From positions 1-5,952 of the forward strand of contig CAJKKA010000101.1 in assembly GCA_905200315.1 (NCBI GenBank): a stretch of 5,952 bases of DNA, in the 5' to 3' direction. The translations under genes and the position numbers were made by a program. The number at the start of each line of letters is the position of its first letter. Position 1 is the first letter of the stretch. Shown here in pieces: positions 1-5,108 of this stretch. This DNA is from an uncultured Clostridium sp. Lineage in GTDB: Bacteria > Bacillota_A > Clostridia > TANB77 > CAG-508. The notes below the pieces were generated by a model. The model had not been told where the DNA came from. It searched no databases and saw nothing but the letters and a program-made list of their open reading frames with translations.

Positions 1-62
1 AAGAAAAATATCCAAATGCAAAACAAAAGTATAGATTTGAATTAGAAACCGAGTATTATTAA
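1..62 (+). CDS. C-terminal end of an unidentified upstream gene (partial)
   Basis: Reading from base 3, an open frame gives 19 residues (EKYPNAKQKYRFELETEYY) and stops at TAA 60-62. The other two forward frames stop earlier, at 45 and 34. The stop overlaps the AAAGGGG ribosome binding site of the next gene, the tight coupling seen throughout this window, which supports this as the end of a real gene. The visible part is hydrophilic, rich in Lys/Glu/Tyr, and has no recognisable motif. The family cannot be named. Confidence 0.5.
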   Translation, partial: EKYPNAKQKYRFELETEYY

Positions 63-73
63 AGGGGAAAACA

Positions 74-454
74 ATGAGAGAAATGAAAGTAAGAGGCTAT
101 TCTTTAGATGAAGGACAATGGATAAAAGGATTCGGAGCAGAATATAACGATGATCTAGAAAAATATTTAGTACATAATTACCGAGGATTCTTTGAAGTAG
201 ACGGAGAAAGCATCGGAGAATATACAGGATACAAAGATATTAATGATATAGAAATATGTGAAGGTGACATAGTAGAAACAACTAGAGGATTAAATCATAT
301 AATTGGAGCGGTTATATATCGCAAAGCAAGTTGGTATATACAATCAAAAGAAGGATATAACGTTAGACTTATTTCTATATTCTCTACTGCAGAAAATAAA
401 ATTATAGGAAATGTGTATGAAAATAAAGAGTTGTTGGAGGAAAACTATGAATAG
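74..454 (+). CDS. YopX-family phage protein, copy 1
   Basis: A 126-residue protein of the YopX family (named after a Bacillus phage SPbeta gene), small proteins common in Firmicutes phages with no established function. Family hallmarks are the N-terminal REMKVRGY (2-9), the central YTGYKDINDIEICEGDIVE stretch (50-68), where the usual form is YTGLKDKNGKEIYEGDIV, and the C-terminal IGNVYENKELLE (111-122). The length is typical. ATG 74 is preceded by AAAGGGGA at 61-68, which decides the start. The first copy has drifted in the centre (ICEGD rather than IYEGD). Its end overlaps the second copy by 8 bases (ATGAATAG), so the two are probably translationally coupled. Family call is firm; role unknown. 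Confidence 0.88.
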   Translation: MREMKVRGYSLDEGQWIKGFGAEYNDDLEKYLVHNYRGFFEVDGESIGEYTGYKDINDIEICEGDIVETTRGLNHIIGAVIYRKASWYIQSKEGYNVRLISIFSTAENKIIGNVYENKELLEENYE

Positions 455-848
455 GGAAATTAAATTCAGAGGGTATAACGAATTCGAGAAAAAATGGGTT
501 TATGGTTATGGATTACATCAATCAATTTTTATAGATGGTTCATCTAATGCATACGTAACAGCTGGTATTAGAGAAGTATTTATTGTAGATAAGGAAAGTG
601 CTGGACAATACACAGAGATAAAGGACTATGAAGGTAAAGAAATTTATGAAGGGGATATAGTCAAAAAAGAATTTATGGAGCAATGGTTAGAAGATACAAA
701 GTTAATAGGAGTTGTGATTATGGTTGAAGGTTGTTGGTGTGTTTTAGATGAAGAAAACAAAAAGATAGAACCATTATGGAGTGAAACAGATATTAATACT
801 GTAATAGGAAATATATACGAGAATAAAAACTTATTGGAGGAAGAATAA
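447..848 (+). CDS. YopX-family phage protein, copy 2
   Basis: A 133-residue paralogue of the preceding protein. It has REIKFRGY (3-10), a centre close to the family norm with QYTEIKDYEGKEIYEGDIV (54-72), and IGNIYENKNLLEEE (120-133) at the end. The frame is open from an earlier ATG at 411, but ATG 447 is chosen because GGAGG lies at 436-440 and the family consensus begins with M(N)REIKFR. The added 12 residues from 411 would only be an overprint of copy 1's tail. The 3' end is TAATG, sharing one base with the next start. Side-by-side YopX copies suggest an old tandem duplication followed by divergence. Function unknown. Confidence 0.88.
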   Translation: MNREIKFRGYNEFEKKWVYGYGLHQSIFIDGSSNAYVTAGIREVFIVDKESAGQYTEIKDYEGKEIYEGDIVKKEFMEQWLEDTKLIGVVIMVEGCWCVLDEENKKIEPLWSETDINTVIGNIYENKNLLEEE

Positions 849-1024
849 TGGAAGATAGAAAAGAGTTAATAAAAAAAGCATTACTAACAATAAAAAAAGA
901 ATGTAGTAGATATGATGAATGCGAAGATGGACAATGCATAGTATTGGAATTACTGCCTAGTCTTGATATATGTCCGTTATACCATAATAGTCCAGAAGAT
1001 TGGGAGATAGAAGAACATGAATAG
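848..1024 (+). CDS. Small four-cysteine hypothetical protein (58 aa)
   Basis: Translation from ATG 848 gives MEDRKELIKKALLTIKKECS... and ends with WEIEEHE at TAG 1022-1024. The start overlaps the YopX stop as TAATG, and TTGGAGGAAG at about 833-842 serves as the ribosome binding site. The N-terminal 20 residues look like a charged helix. They are followed by four cysteines (C19, C25, C30, C42), a spacing compatible with a metal-binding knuckle, though no classic CxxC pair is present. The protein is acidic at the C terminus. I do not recognise a named family. Its cysteine-rich character matches the two proteins downstream. Coding status is supported by the start/stop overlap and by lying in line with its neighbours. 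Confidence 0.72.
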   Translation: MEDRKELIKKALLTIKKECSRYDECEDGQCIVLELLPSLDICPLYHNSPEDWEIEEHE

Positions 1025-1091
1025 AGCAATAGCAGATGCAATAATCATAATTGTTATTGGAGCATGGATAGTAAGTAAGTTATATATGTAA
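1017..1091 (+). CDS. Possible 24-residue single-pass membrane peptide
   Basis: ATG 1017 opens a short frame, MNRAIADAIIIIVIGAWIVS then KLYM, ending at TAA 1089-1091. Residues 4-19 are almost entirely hydrophobic, followed by a lysine, which is what a single membrane-spanning helix looks like. GGGAG at 1002-1006 sits 10 bases upstream. The start overlaps the preceding stop by 8 bases in the form ATGAATAG, the same junction found between the two YopX genes, and the stop overlaps the ribosome binding site of the next gene. It exactly fills the gap between two genes. Short open frames arise easily in AT-rich DNA, so it is a candidate only. Confidence 0.5.
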   Translation: MNRAIADAIIIIVIGAWIVSKLYM

Positions 1092-1100
1092 GGTGAAAAT

Positions 1101-1298
1101 ATGAAGAAAATCTTAGGAGGAAAAGAGAATGCCTGCCCTCTTTGTGGGGGTATGGTGTTCTTCTTAGAAATAGATTATGGAGTAGTCAGTCAATGCAAAG
1201 ATTGTGGCTGTTTAACCAAAGGCAAAATGAGGGAGGAAGTTAAAATTTATGAAATGCAAACATGCAACAAAAATGGGGAAGGAAATAAAATGTTCTAA
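1101..1298 (+). CDS. Small zinc-ribbon protein (65 aa)
   Basis: The protein has two CxxC pairs: C12-P-L-C15-G-G and C32-K-D-C35-G-C. This is a rubredoxin-type zinc-ribbon knuckle with a 16-residue spacer, and it probably binds one Zn. Such proteins often serve nucleic-acid or protein contacts, but no partner is visible here. ATG 1101 has AAGGTGA at 1090-1096. The last 16 residues lie in DNA that also encodes the start of the next gene in another frame (50-base overlap, 1249-1298). That tail (MQTCNKNGEGNKMF) has low-complexity character and may be the result of a shifted stop codon. Specific function unknown. Confidence 0.7.
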   Translation: MKKILGGKENACPLCGGMVFFLEIDYGVVSQCKDCGCLTKGKMREEVKIYEMQTCNKNGEGNKMF

Positions 1299-1572
1299 AA
1301 TTAATGACTTATGTATGTTTTTAGATCCTGATGAAAAGAAATGTAGACAACTTAATGGCCAAGGACCTATAAAACAAACTAAACCTGTAGATACAAAGGA
1401 AAAGAAAATTGTAAAAAGTACATATTTAGCATTAGCTTTATCATGGTTAAAAATTAAATTCACAAGAGATTATCAAGGAAATTATGTATTTGAAAGAACA
1501 GAAAAATTTAACTATGCATGGGCAAAATTAAATCATTTGAGAAAAGAATTAGAAGAATGGGAGGAAAAATAA
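1249..1572 (+). CDS. Cysteine-rich N-terminus plus DUF5659-like C-terminal domain, hypothetical
   Basis: A 107-residue protein with two parts. Residues 1-33 contain C3, C15, C22 and C32, a possible metal-binding cluster. Residues 56-104 (STYLALALSWLKIKF... to NHLRKELEEW) resemble the short phage/plasmid DUF5659-type domain, in which a helix beginning S..LA.AL is followed by F...D...Y.FE.TE.. and a final helix. I make that match from memory at low confidence. ATG 1249 is chosen because GGGAGG lies at 1231-1236, 12 bases upstream, slightly long. A start at ATG 1273 would drop C3. The gene overlaps the zinc-ribbon gene by 50 bases and ends one base before thyX. Confidence 0.68.
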   Translation: MKCKHATKMGKEIKCSKINDLCMFLDPDEKKCRQLNGQGPIKQTKPVDTKEKKIVKSTYLALALSWLKIKFTRDYQGNYVFERTEKFNYAWAKLNHLRKELEEWEEK

Positions 1573-1573
1573 T

Positions 1574-2269
1574 ATGTTCACACTAAAAGATTTTGATATA
1601 AAATTAGTCAATGGAGAAGAAGTAAAAAACTTTGTAAAAAGACATGGAGAATTTAGTAAAGTGTGTTATGATACTCCAAAAGAAAAAGCAGAAAAAGTAG
1701 GAGAACATTGCTTAGAAAGTGGACATCTAAGTGGAAGTAGACACTTATATATGGTATTTGAATTAAAAAATATACCACGTTCGACTGCAGACCAACTTGT
1801 AAGACATACACAAGGATTTGTTACAAATGTGCAAAGCCTTAGATATTGCAATAAAGACGGAAAGGTAAGTTTATATGCATCAACTGAAATAGTGCAAAAT
1901 TCTCATACAATAAAAGCAATAAAAGATATGGAAAATATAGCAAATGCAACTTATAACTATATTCAAACTTATCTTGAGGATGGAGGAATAAAGGGTGAAA
2001 AAGCAAATGAAATAGCAAGAACAGTTTTACCTATAGGAATAGCAACTAGTTGTAATATAGCAGTAAACTTAGAATGTCTTATACATCTAGCAAACGTAAG
2101 ATTATGCACAAGGGCAGAGTTACCTATTAGAAATATAGTACAAAGAATGGTAAATCAAGTAGTAGAGGTAGAACCTAGATATAAACCTTATCTAGTACCT
2201 CAATGTACAAAATTAGGATATTGTCCAGAAGGTAATAAAGAATGTATAAGATATAAAGGAGTAAAATAA
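1574..2269 (+). CDS. thyX: Flavin-dependent thymidylate synthase ThyX, divergent
   Basis: ThyX makes dTMP from dUMP using methylenetetrahydrofolate, FAD and NADPH, acting as a cytosolic homotetramer. The 231-residue length is normal. Family features are [16 protein letters not shown] (49-64), a DQLVRH segment (73-78) entering the signature region, SLRY (88-91), ARTVLP (148-153) and the substrate-binding stretch [13 protein letters not shown] (174-186). The signature is unusual. The family form is RHR, seven residues, then S; here it is R77-H78-T79, eight residues, then S88. Thus the second Arg is Thr and there is one extra residue. The C-terminal cysteines (C211, C217, C224, in a GYCPEG context) match a tail I recall from Firmicutes ThyX proteins. 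ATG 1574 has GGGAGG at 1559-1564. The next gene, a dCMP deaminase, supplies its substrate. Family call strong, activity less certain. Confidence 0.88.
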   Translation: MFTLKDFDIKLVNGEEVKNFVKRHGEFSKVCYDTPKEKAEKVGEHCLESGHLSGSRHLYMVFELKNIPRSTADQLVRHTQGFVTNVQSLRYCNKDGKVSLYASTEIVQNSHTIKAIKDMENIANATYNYIQTYLEDGGIKGEKANEIARTVLPIGIATSCNIAVNLECLIHLANVRLCTRAELPIRNIVQRMVNQVVEVEPRYKPYLVPQCTKLGYCPEGNKECIRYKGVK

Positions 2270-2271
2270 TT

Positions 2272-2718
2272 ATGAGACCGACATGGGATGAGTATTTTAT
2301 GGAAATTGCTGAAATAGTAAAGAAACGTTCAACATGTATTAGAAGACAAGTAGGAGCAGTTATTGTAAAAGATAAACAAATTCTAGCGACTGGTTATAAT
2401 GGAGCACCTAAAAAATTAAAACATTGTGAAGAAATAGGATGCAAAAGAGAACAACTAAAAGTTCCTTCAGGACAAAGACATGAACTTTGTAGAGCTTTAC
2501 ATGCTGAACAAAATGCTATAATTCAAGCAGCATATAATGGAGTTAACATAAATCATTCAACATTGTATGTAACTACAAAACCTTGTGTGTTATGTGCAAA
2601 GATGTGTATAAATGCAGGAATAGAAAAAATAGTTTATTTAGGGGATTATCCTGATGAATTATCAAGTGAAATATTAGAAGAGTCAGAAATTAAATTGGTT
2701 AATTTTAAAGTTGAATAA
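2272..2718 (+). CDS. Deoxycytidylate (dCMP) deaminase
   Basis: A zinc-dependent cytidine/deoxycytidylate deaminase-family enzyme of 148 residues that converts dCMP to dUMP. The zinc site is complete: H77-A-E79 (in LHAEQNAI), where H77 binds Zn and E79 is the proton shuttle, and P104-C105-V-L-C108. The N-terminal [18 protein letters not shown] and the VGAVIV...[10 protein letters not shown] segment (27-45) are typical of the dCMP deaminase/ComEB branch rather than of tRNA or cytosine deaminases. The insert between GYNGAP and HAE carries extra Cys/His (H51, C52, C57, H70, C73), a region that in phage T4-type enzymes holds a second metal. The start is 2 bases after the thyX stop, with AAAGGAG at 2255-2261 inside thyX, implying coupled expression. 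It feeds dUMP to ThyX. Confidence 0.93.
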   Translation: MRPTWDEYFMEIAEIVKKRSTCIRRQVGAVIVKDKQILATGYNGAPKKLKHCEEIGCKREQLKVPSGQRHELCRALHAEQNAIIQAAYNGVNINHSTLYVTTKPCVLCAKMCINAGIEKIVYLGDYPDELSSEILEESEIKLVNFKVE

Positions 2719-2801
2719 ATCATGCTTATAGAGAAACATATATACTAAATAATCGTTAACATACAAACTTTATAAAAATAAAACGTTGTATTTGAATTTT
2801 A

Positions 2802-2830
2802 TTTAAAACTTAAAAAAAGTATGTTATAAT
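2802..2830 (+). promoter_or_regulatory. Extended -10 sigma-A type promoter
   Basis: TATAAT at 2825-2830 is a perfect -10 box, preceded by TGT (2822-2824) that makes a perfect extended -10. At 17 bases spacing lies TTTAAA (2802-2807), a 4/6 match to TTGACA. Start of transcription would fall near 2836-2838, giving a leader of about 77 bases before ATG 2914. It is the clearest promoter in the window and sits in the only long gap between two otherwise packed gene blocks. Confidence 0.75.
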
Positions 2831-2862
2831 TATATTAAGATGCATTAATTGTATCAAAGTAA

Positions 2863-2889
2863 AGGCAGTCTTTTCAGGACTGTCTTTTT
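2863..2889 (+). terminator. Intrinsic terminator hairpin, possibly a leader attenuator
   Basis: AGGCAGTC (2863-2870) pairs over 8 base pairs (one G-U) with GACTGTCT (2878-2885) around the 7-base loop TTTTCAG. It is followed directly by T-rich sequence (TTTTTA, then TTTT). It lies downstream of the extended -10 promoter and upstream of the next gene's ribosome binding site. It can therefore end transcripts from thyX and the deaminase gene, and would also act on transcripts from the local promoter about 50 bases after their start. Confidence 0.75.
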
Positions 2890-2897
2890 ATTTTGAA

Positions 2898-2904
2898 AAA
2901 GGAG
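2898..2904 (+). promoter_or_regulatory. Ribosome binding site deciding the start at 2914
   Basis: AAAGGAG lies 9 bases before ATG 2914. The frame is also open from TTG 2893, but that codon precedes the site and lies in the terminator T-tract, so ATG 2914 is the start. Confidence 0.8.
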
Positions 2905-2913
2905 ATATGTGAA

Positions 2914-3828
2914 ATGAAAGATGTTTTAATAGTAAACTCAGAAACAGAAGATCTCCTAGATAATTTTAAAATAGAAAATGATGAAGAGTTAGTTATTCAG
3001 AAACAATCTAAAAAATTAACTCCGAAACAGAAAAGATTAATTAATAGAAAAAATGATTTAAAGAAGTATTGCAACAAGCAAGGAGGCTTTGTTCATATGT
3101 TTTATGTAAATAAAAAGTTACTTTTCTACGATTTGGATATTGACAGAGCTAATATAGCAAGAATAATTTATTTAGCTACATATATTGATTATAATGACAG
3201 AAAAGAAAATTTGCTTATATTACATAAAAAAAACAATAAAGTAGAGCATATGACAAAGAAAGAGATTCAACAAAAACTAGGATTAAAAAGAGATGCTTTT
3301 TTAGCTTTTTTAAGTGATATGAAAAAACACAATCTTATTTTTGAAGTAGAAGAAAAGTTTTATCTAAATCCTAAGCATTTTAGTAAAGGTGAAAATTTTT
3401 ATAAAAATAAAGAGTATGTAAGAATAATGATTAATACAACTAGATATTTGTATGAACATACTACAATTAGGCAGCATAAAACTTTATCCTATGTATTTCA
3501 ATTAATACCTTATGCAAATTGGAAATTAAATATATTATGTAAAAATCCTTTGGAAGTTGATATTGGAAGGCTGGATAAATTAAGTTTAAAAGATATTTGT
3601 GAATTATTAGGGTTAAGTACAAAACAAAATTCAATGTATCTTTTTAGAGACAGTTTAAGAAAATTTCATATAAAGGTAGATGGGCATAAATATTATTTAT
3701 TTGCATACTCAAAAGTATATGCAGGAGAAAAAACAAAAGATTATTATATAATAAATCCTCTCGTAATTTGGGGAGGAAACAATACAGAAGAAATAAGAGA
3801 AATAATAAATTATTGTTTTTTTAAATAA
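2914..3828 (+). CDS. Phage DNA-binding protein with two helix-turn-helix-like regions (regulator or replication initiator)
   Basis: A 304-residue basic protein. A charged N-terminal tail (1-52) is followed by GGFVHMFYVNKKLLFYDLDI and a helical stretch ARIIYLATYIDYND (82-95), an arrangement I associate with a family of uncharacterised Firmicutes phage/plasmid proteins sometimes labelled replication or MarR-like. Two segments look like winged helix-turn-helix cores. One is MTKKEIQQKLGLKRDAFLAF (113-132), continuing to the wing around LIFEVEEKFYLNP. The other is LSLKDICELLGLSTKQNSMY (223-242) plus RDSLRKFHIKVDG. No nuclease, helicase or primase motif is visible. It is the first gene after the promoter at 2802-2830 and is closed by the terminator at 3835-3902, so it forms its own transcription unit. 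Its place between nucleotide metabolism and packaging genes would suit a late-gene regulator or a replication initiator; the sequence does not decide. Confidence 0.85.
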   Translation: MKDVLIVNSETEDLLDNFKIENDEELVIQKQSKKLTPKQKRLINRKNDLKKYCNKQGGFVHMFYVNKKLLFYDLDIDRANIARIIYLATYIDYNDRKENLLILHKKNNKVEHMTKKEIQQKLGLKRDAFLAFLSDMKKHNLIFEVEEKFYLNPKHFSKGENFYKNKEYVRIMINTTRYLYEHTTIRQHKTLSYVFQLIPYANWKLNILCKNPLEVDIGRLDKLSLKDICELLGLSTKQNSMYLFRDSLRKFHIKVDGHKYYLFAYSKVYAGEKTKDYYIINPLVIWGGNNTEEIREIINYCFFK

Positions 3829-3834
3829 GTTAGC

Positions 3835-3902
3835 AAATAAGGGCAATTATACGATTAGCTACCGTATAAGTAAGAACTCGAACTTACAGCCCTTATTTTT
3901 TT
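3835..3902 (+). terminator. Branched terminator-like structured RNA element
   Basis: AAATAAGGGC (3835-3844) is perfectly complementary over 10 bases to GCCCTTATTT (3889-3898), and seven T residues follow (3896-3902). This has the form of an intrinsic terminator six bases after the stop of the preceding gene. The enclosed 44 bases are not a simple loop. TTATACG/CGTATAA (3847-3853 with 3863-3869) forms a 7-bp hairpin, and GTAAG/CTTAC (3870-3874 with 3883-3887) a 5-bp hairpin. The two abut, giving a three-way junction. The second loop contains ACTCGA, complementary to TCGAGT at 3906-3911. Terminator role likely; any further RNA function is open. Confidence 0.7.
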
Positions 3903-3939
3903 ATATCGAGTAAATATTTATAAAGTCGAGGTTATAGAT

Positions 3940-4944
3940 ATGTTAGAAAGAAAATATACAGTTTATAAACATACAAAGATCATAAATAAAAAAGTATATA
4001 TAGGAATAACAAAGCAAAATCCTATTGATCGTTGGAGAAATGGAGAAGGCTATAAAGGACAAATTTTTTATAGAGCTATAAAAAAATATGGTTGGAACAA
4101 GTTTGTACATGAAATATTATTTACAGGATTGACGAAGGCAGAAGCTGAGTTATTAGAACAATGTTATATAGAATTGCTAGATTCAAATAAATCATGCAAA
4201 GGTTATAATATCGCTCTTGGCGGAAATTTACCTTCTGAAATAACAATAAGTAAAATAAAAGAAACTTTAGGTATTAAAGTTATGAACTTAGAAACAGGTA
4301 AAATATATTATTCTATAAGTGAAGCTATAAAAGATACAGGAAATTGCATGACCAATATTCAAAATTCTTGCATAAAAAACAAAATTAACTTAACAAGAAA
4401 AGGTTGGATAAAGTTAGAGGATACAAAATTAATAGAAATAAATGACGATAAAAAAATTATTTGTATTAATAATAAAAAAGTATTTAATTCTATAAAAGAA
4501 TGCTTATTATATTTAAAAAAAGATGATAAACCTTCAGGAATATATAAAGCACTAAATGGAGAAGATGGATGCAAATGCTTTGGAAAAGACCCTGTAACAG
4601 GCGAAAAATTAATGTGGGAAAAATTACATATATATGATAACCACATAAAAAGCGGAACTCTAGAAAGCTATTTAAGAACTAAGTTTGCTAAATCTAAAGT
4701 AGGAAGAAAAAAAACAAAAATAATATGTACAACAACAGGAGAAATTTTTATAGGGTGCAAAGAGGTTGAAACAAAATATGGAATACATAAATCAGCACTT
4801 ATAAAAGCAATAGACAATCCTAATAAAAGTTCTGGTAGAAATCCAATAACAAATGAAAAACTTAAATGGATGAGGTATGATACATATTTAAAAACCCAGC
4901 TCGAACCGACAAAATTAATCCAAAAACCCAGCTCGAACCGATAG
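3940..4944 (+). CDS. GIY-YIG endonuclease with NUMOD-like repeats (probable homing endonuclease)
   Basis: A 334-residue protein. Residues 5-95 are a GIY-YIG nuclease domain: YTVYKHT (6-12) and VYIGITK (19-25) replace the literal GIY and YIG, R31/R33 supply the expected arginine, E70/E73/E80 lie where the catalytic glutamate is expected, and GYNIALGGN (88-96) is the usual domain end. Three modules of about 50-60 residues follow, of the NUMOD/DNA-binding kind found in phage homing endonucleases. They start near IKVMNLETGKIYYSISEAI (112-130), KKIICINNKKVFNSIKECL (171-189) and TKIICTTTGEIFIGCKEVE (259-277). The last two end in matching GKDPVTGEKLMW and GRNPITNEKLKW. ATG 3940 has only a weak site, GAGG at 3928-3931. 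No intron structure surrounds it, so it is probably free-standing. The last 15 or so residues come from the direct repeat at 4890-4941. Confidence 0.88.
   Translation: MLERKYTVYKHTKIINKKVYIGITKQNPIDRWRNGEGYKGQIFYRAIKKYGWNKFVHEILFTGLTKAEAELLEQCYIELLDSNKSCKGYNIALGGNLPSEITISKIKETLGIKVMNLETGKIYYSISEAIKDTGNCMTNIQNSCIKNKINLTRKGWIKLEDTKLIEINDDKKIICINNKKVFNSIKECLLYLKKDDKPSGIYKALNGEDGCKCFGKDPVTGEKLMWEKLHIYDNHIKSGTLESYLRTKFAKSKVGRKKTKIICTTTGEIFIGCKEVETKYGIHKSALIKAIDNPNKSSGRNPITNEKLKWMRYDTYLKTQLEPTKLIQKPSSNR
4890..4941 (+). repeat. 20-base direct repeat, two copies, 32-base period
   Basis: AAAAACCCAGCTCGAACCGA occurs perfectly at 4890-4909 and 4922-4941, separated by 12 bases. It is markedly GC-richer than its surroundings. 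The copies are read in different frames and form the final residues of the endonuclease (KTQLEPTKLIQKPSSNR); the TAG stop follows the second copy directly. The shared heptamer CTCGAAC also occurs at 3877-3883, on the other side of the endonuclease gene. Recombination scar, insertion boundary or protein-binding site are all possible. Confidence 0.9.
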
Positions 4945-5057
4945 TATAAAAAGCCTTCAAAATATTGATTTTCTAATAATTATAAGACTTTTAAAGGTGC
5001 CTAACTCTTATATATTATATACAGAACAGAATTTCTCTTAATTGCCTACGGCATAAA

Positions 5058-5101
5058 CCTCTATAAATGTTGCAAATTCAATATGTTTAGCTTATAGAAG
5101 G
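5058..5101 (+). promoter_or_regulatory. Leader hairpin that can mask the ribosome binding site of the ERCC4 gene
   Basis: CCTCTATAA (5058-5066) can pair with TTATAGAAGG (5092-5101), 9 pairs with one bulged A. Inside, ATGTTG (5067-5072) can pair with CAATAT (5079-5084, one G-U). The 3' strand includes the first four bases of the ribosome binding site AAGGGG (5098-5103), which serves ATG 5109. Closing the stem would hide the site. Seen as complementarity only; no energy was computed. Confidence 0.5.
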
Positions 5102-5108
5102 GGATAAT

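Noticed and set aside
411..446. ATG 411 as start of the second YopX gene
   Set aside because: The extra 12 residues have no family match and lie over the end of the first copy; ATG 447 has GGAGG at the right distance.
793..1041. Minus-strand open frame, and similar ones at 1212-1463, 1666-1851 and 4359-4646
   Set aside because: All lie opposite well-supported + strand genes, with compositions rich in Ser/Phe/His/Leu typical of antisense shadows and no domain likeness.
2893..2913. TTG start at 2893 for the DNA-binding protein
   Set aside because: It lies upstream of the ribosome binding site AAAGGAG (2898-2904) and within the terminator tail; ATG 2914 is correctly spaced.
3835..3898. Possible tRNA or tRNA-like gene on the minus strand (GTTCGAG loop, GGTAGCTA segment)
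   Set aside because: The T-arm-like hairpin has an eight-base loop and comes first rather than last in the transcript, there is no anticodon arm or CCA-type acceptor order, and the + strand T-tract fits a terminator better.
4890..4941. Repeats as tRNA T-arm fragments or an att core
   Set aside because: The reverse complement TCGGTTCGAGCTGGG does not form a 5-bp T-stem, no tRNA body flanks it, and no integrase is in the window.
4953..4998. Terminator after the endonuclease (GCCTTCAAAA with TTTTAAAGGT)
   Set aside because: The stem has a C/A mismatch and a G-U pair, a long loop, and no T-tract after it, so it is not a convincing intrinsic terminator.
4988..5016. Promoter before the ERCC4 gene with -10 TATATT at 5011-5016
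   Set aside because: No acceptable -35 box at 16-18 bases and no extended -10; TATA-like strings are common in this AT-rich DNA.
3829..5108. Group I intron or other self-splicing element hosting the GIY-YIG gene
   Set aside because: The genes on either side are separate and complete, not split exons, and I found no recognisable P7/P3 core or group II domain V sequence.
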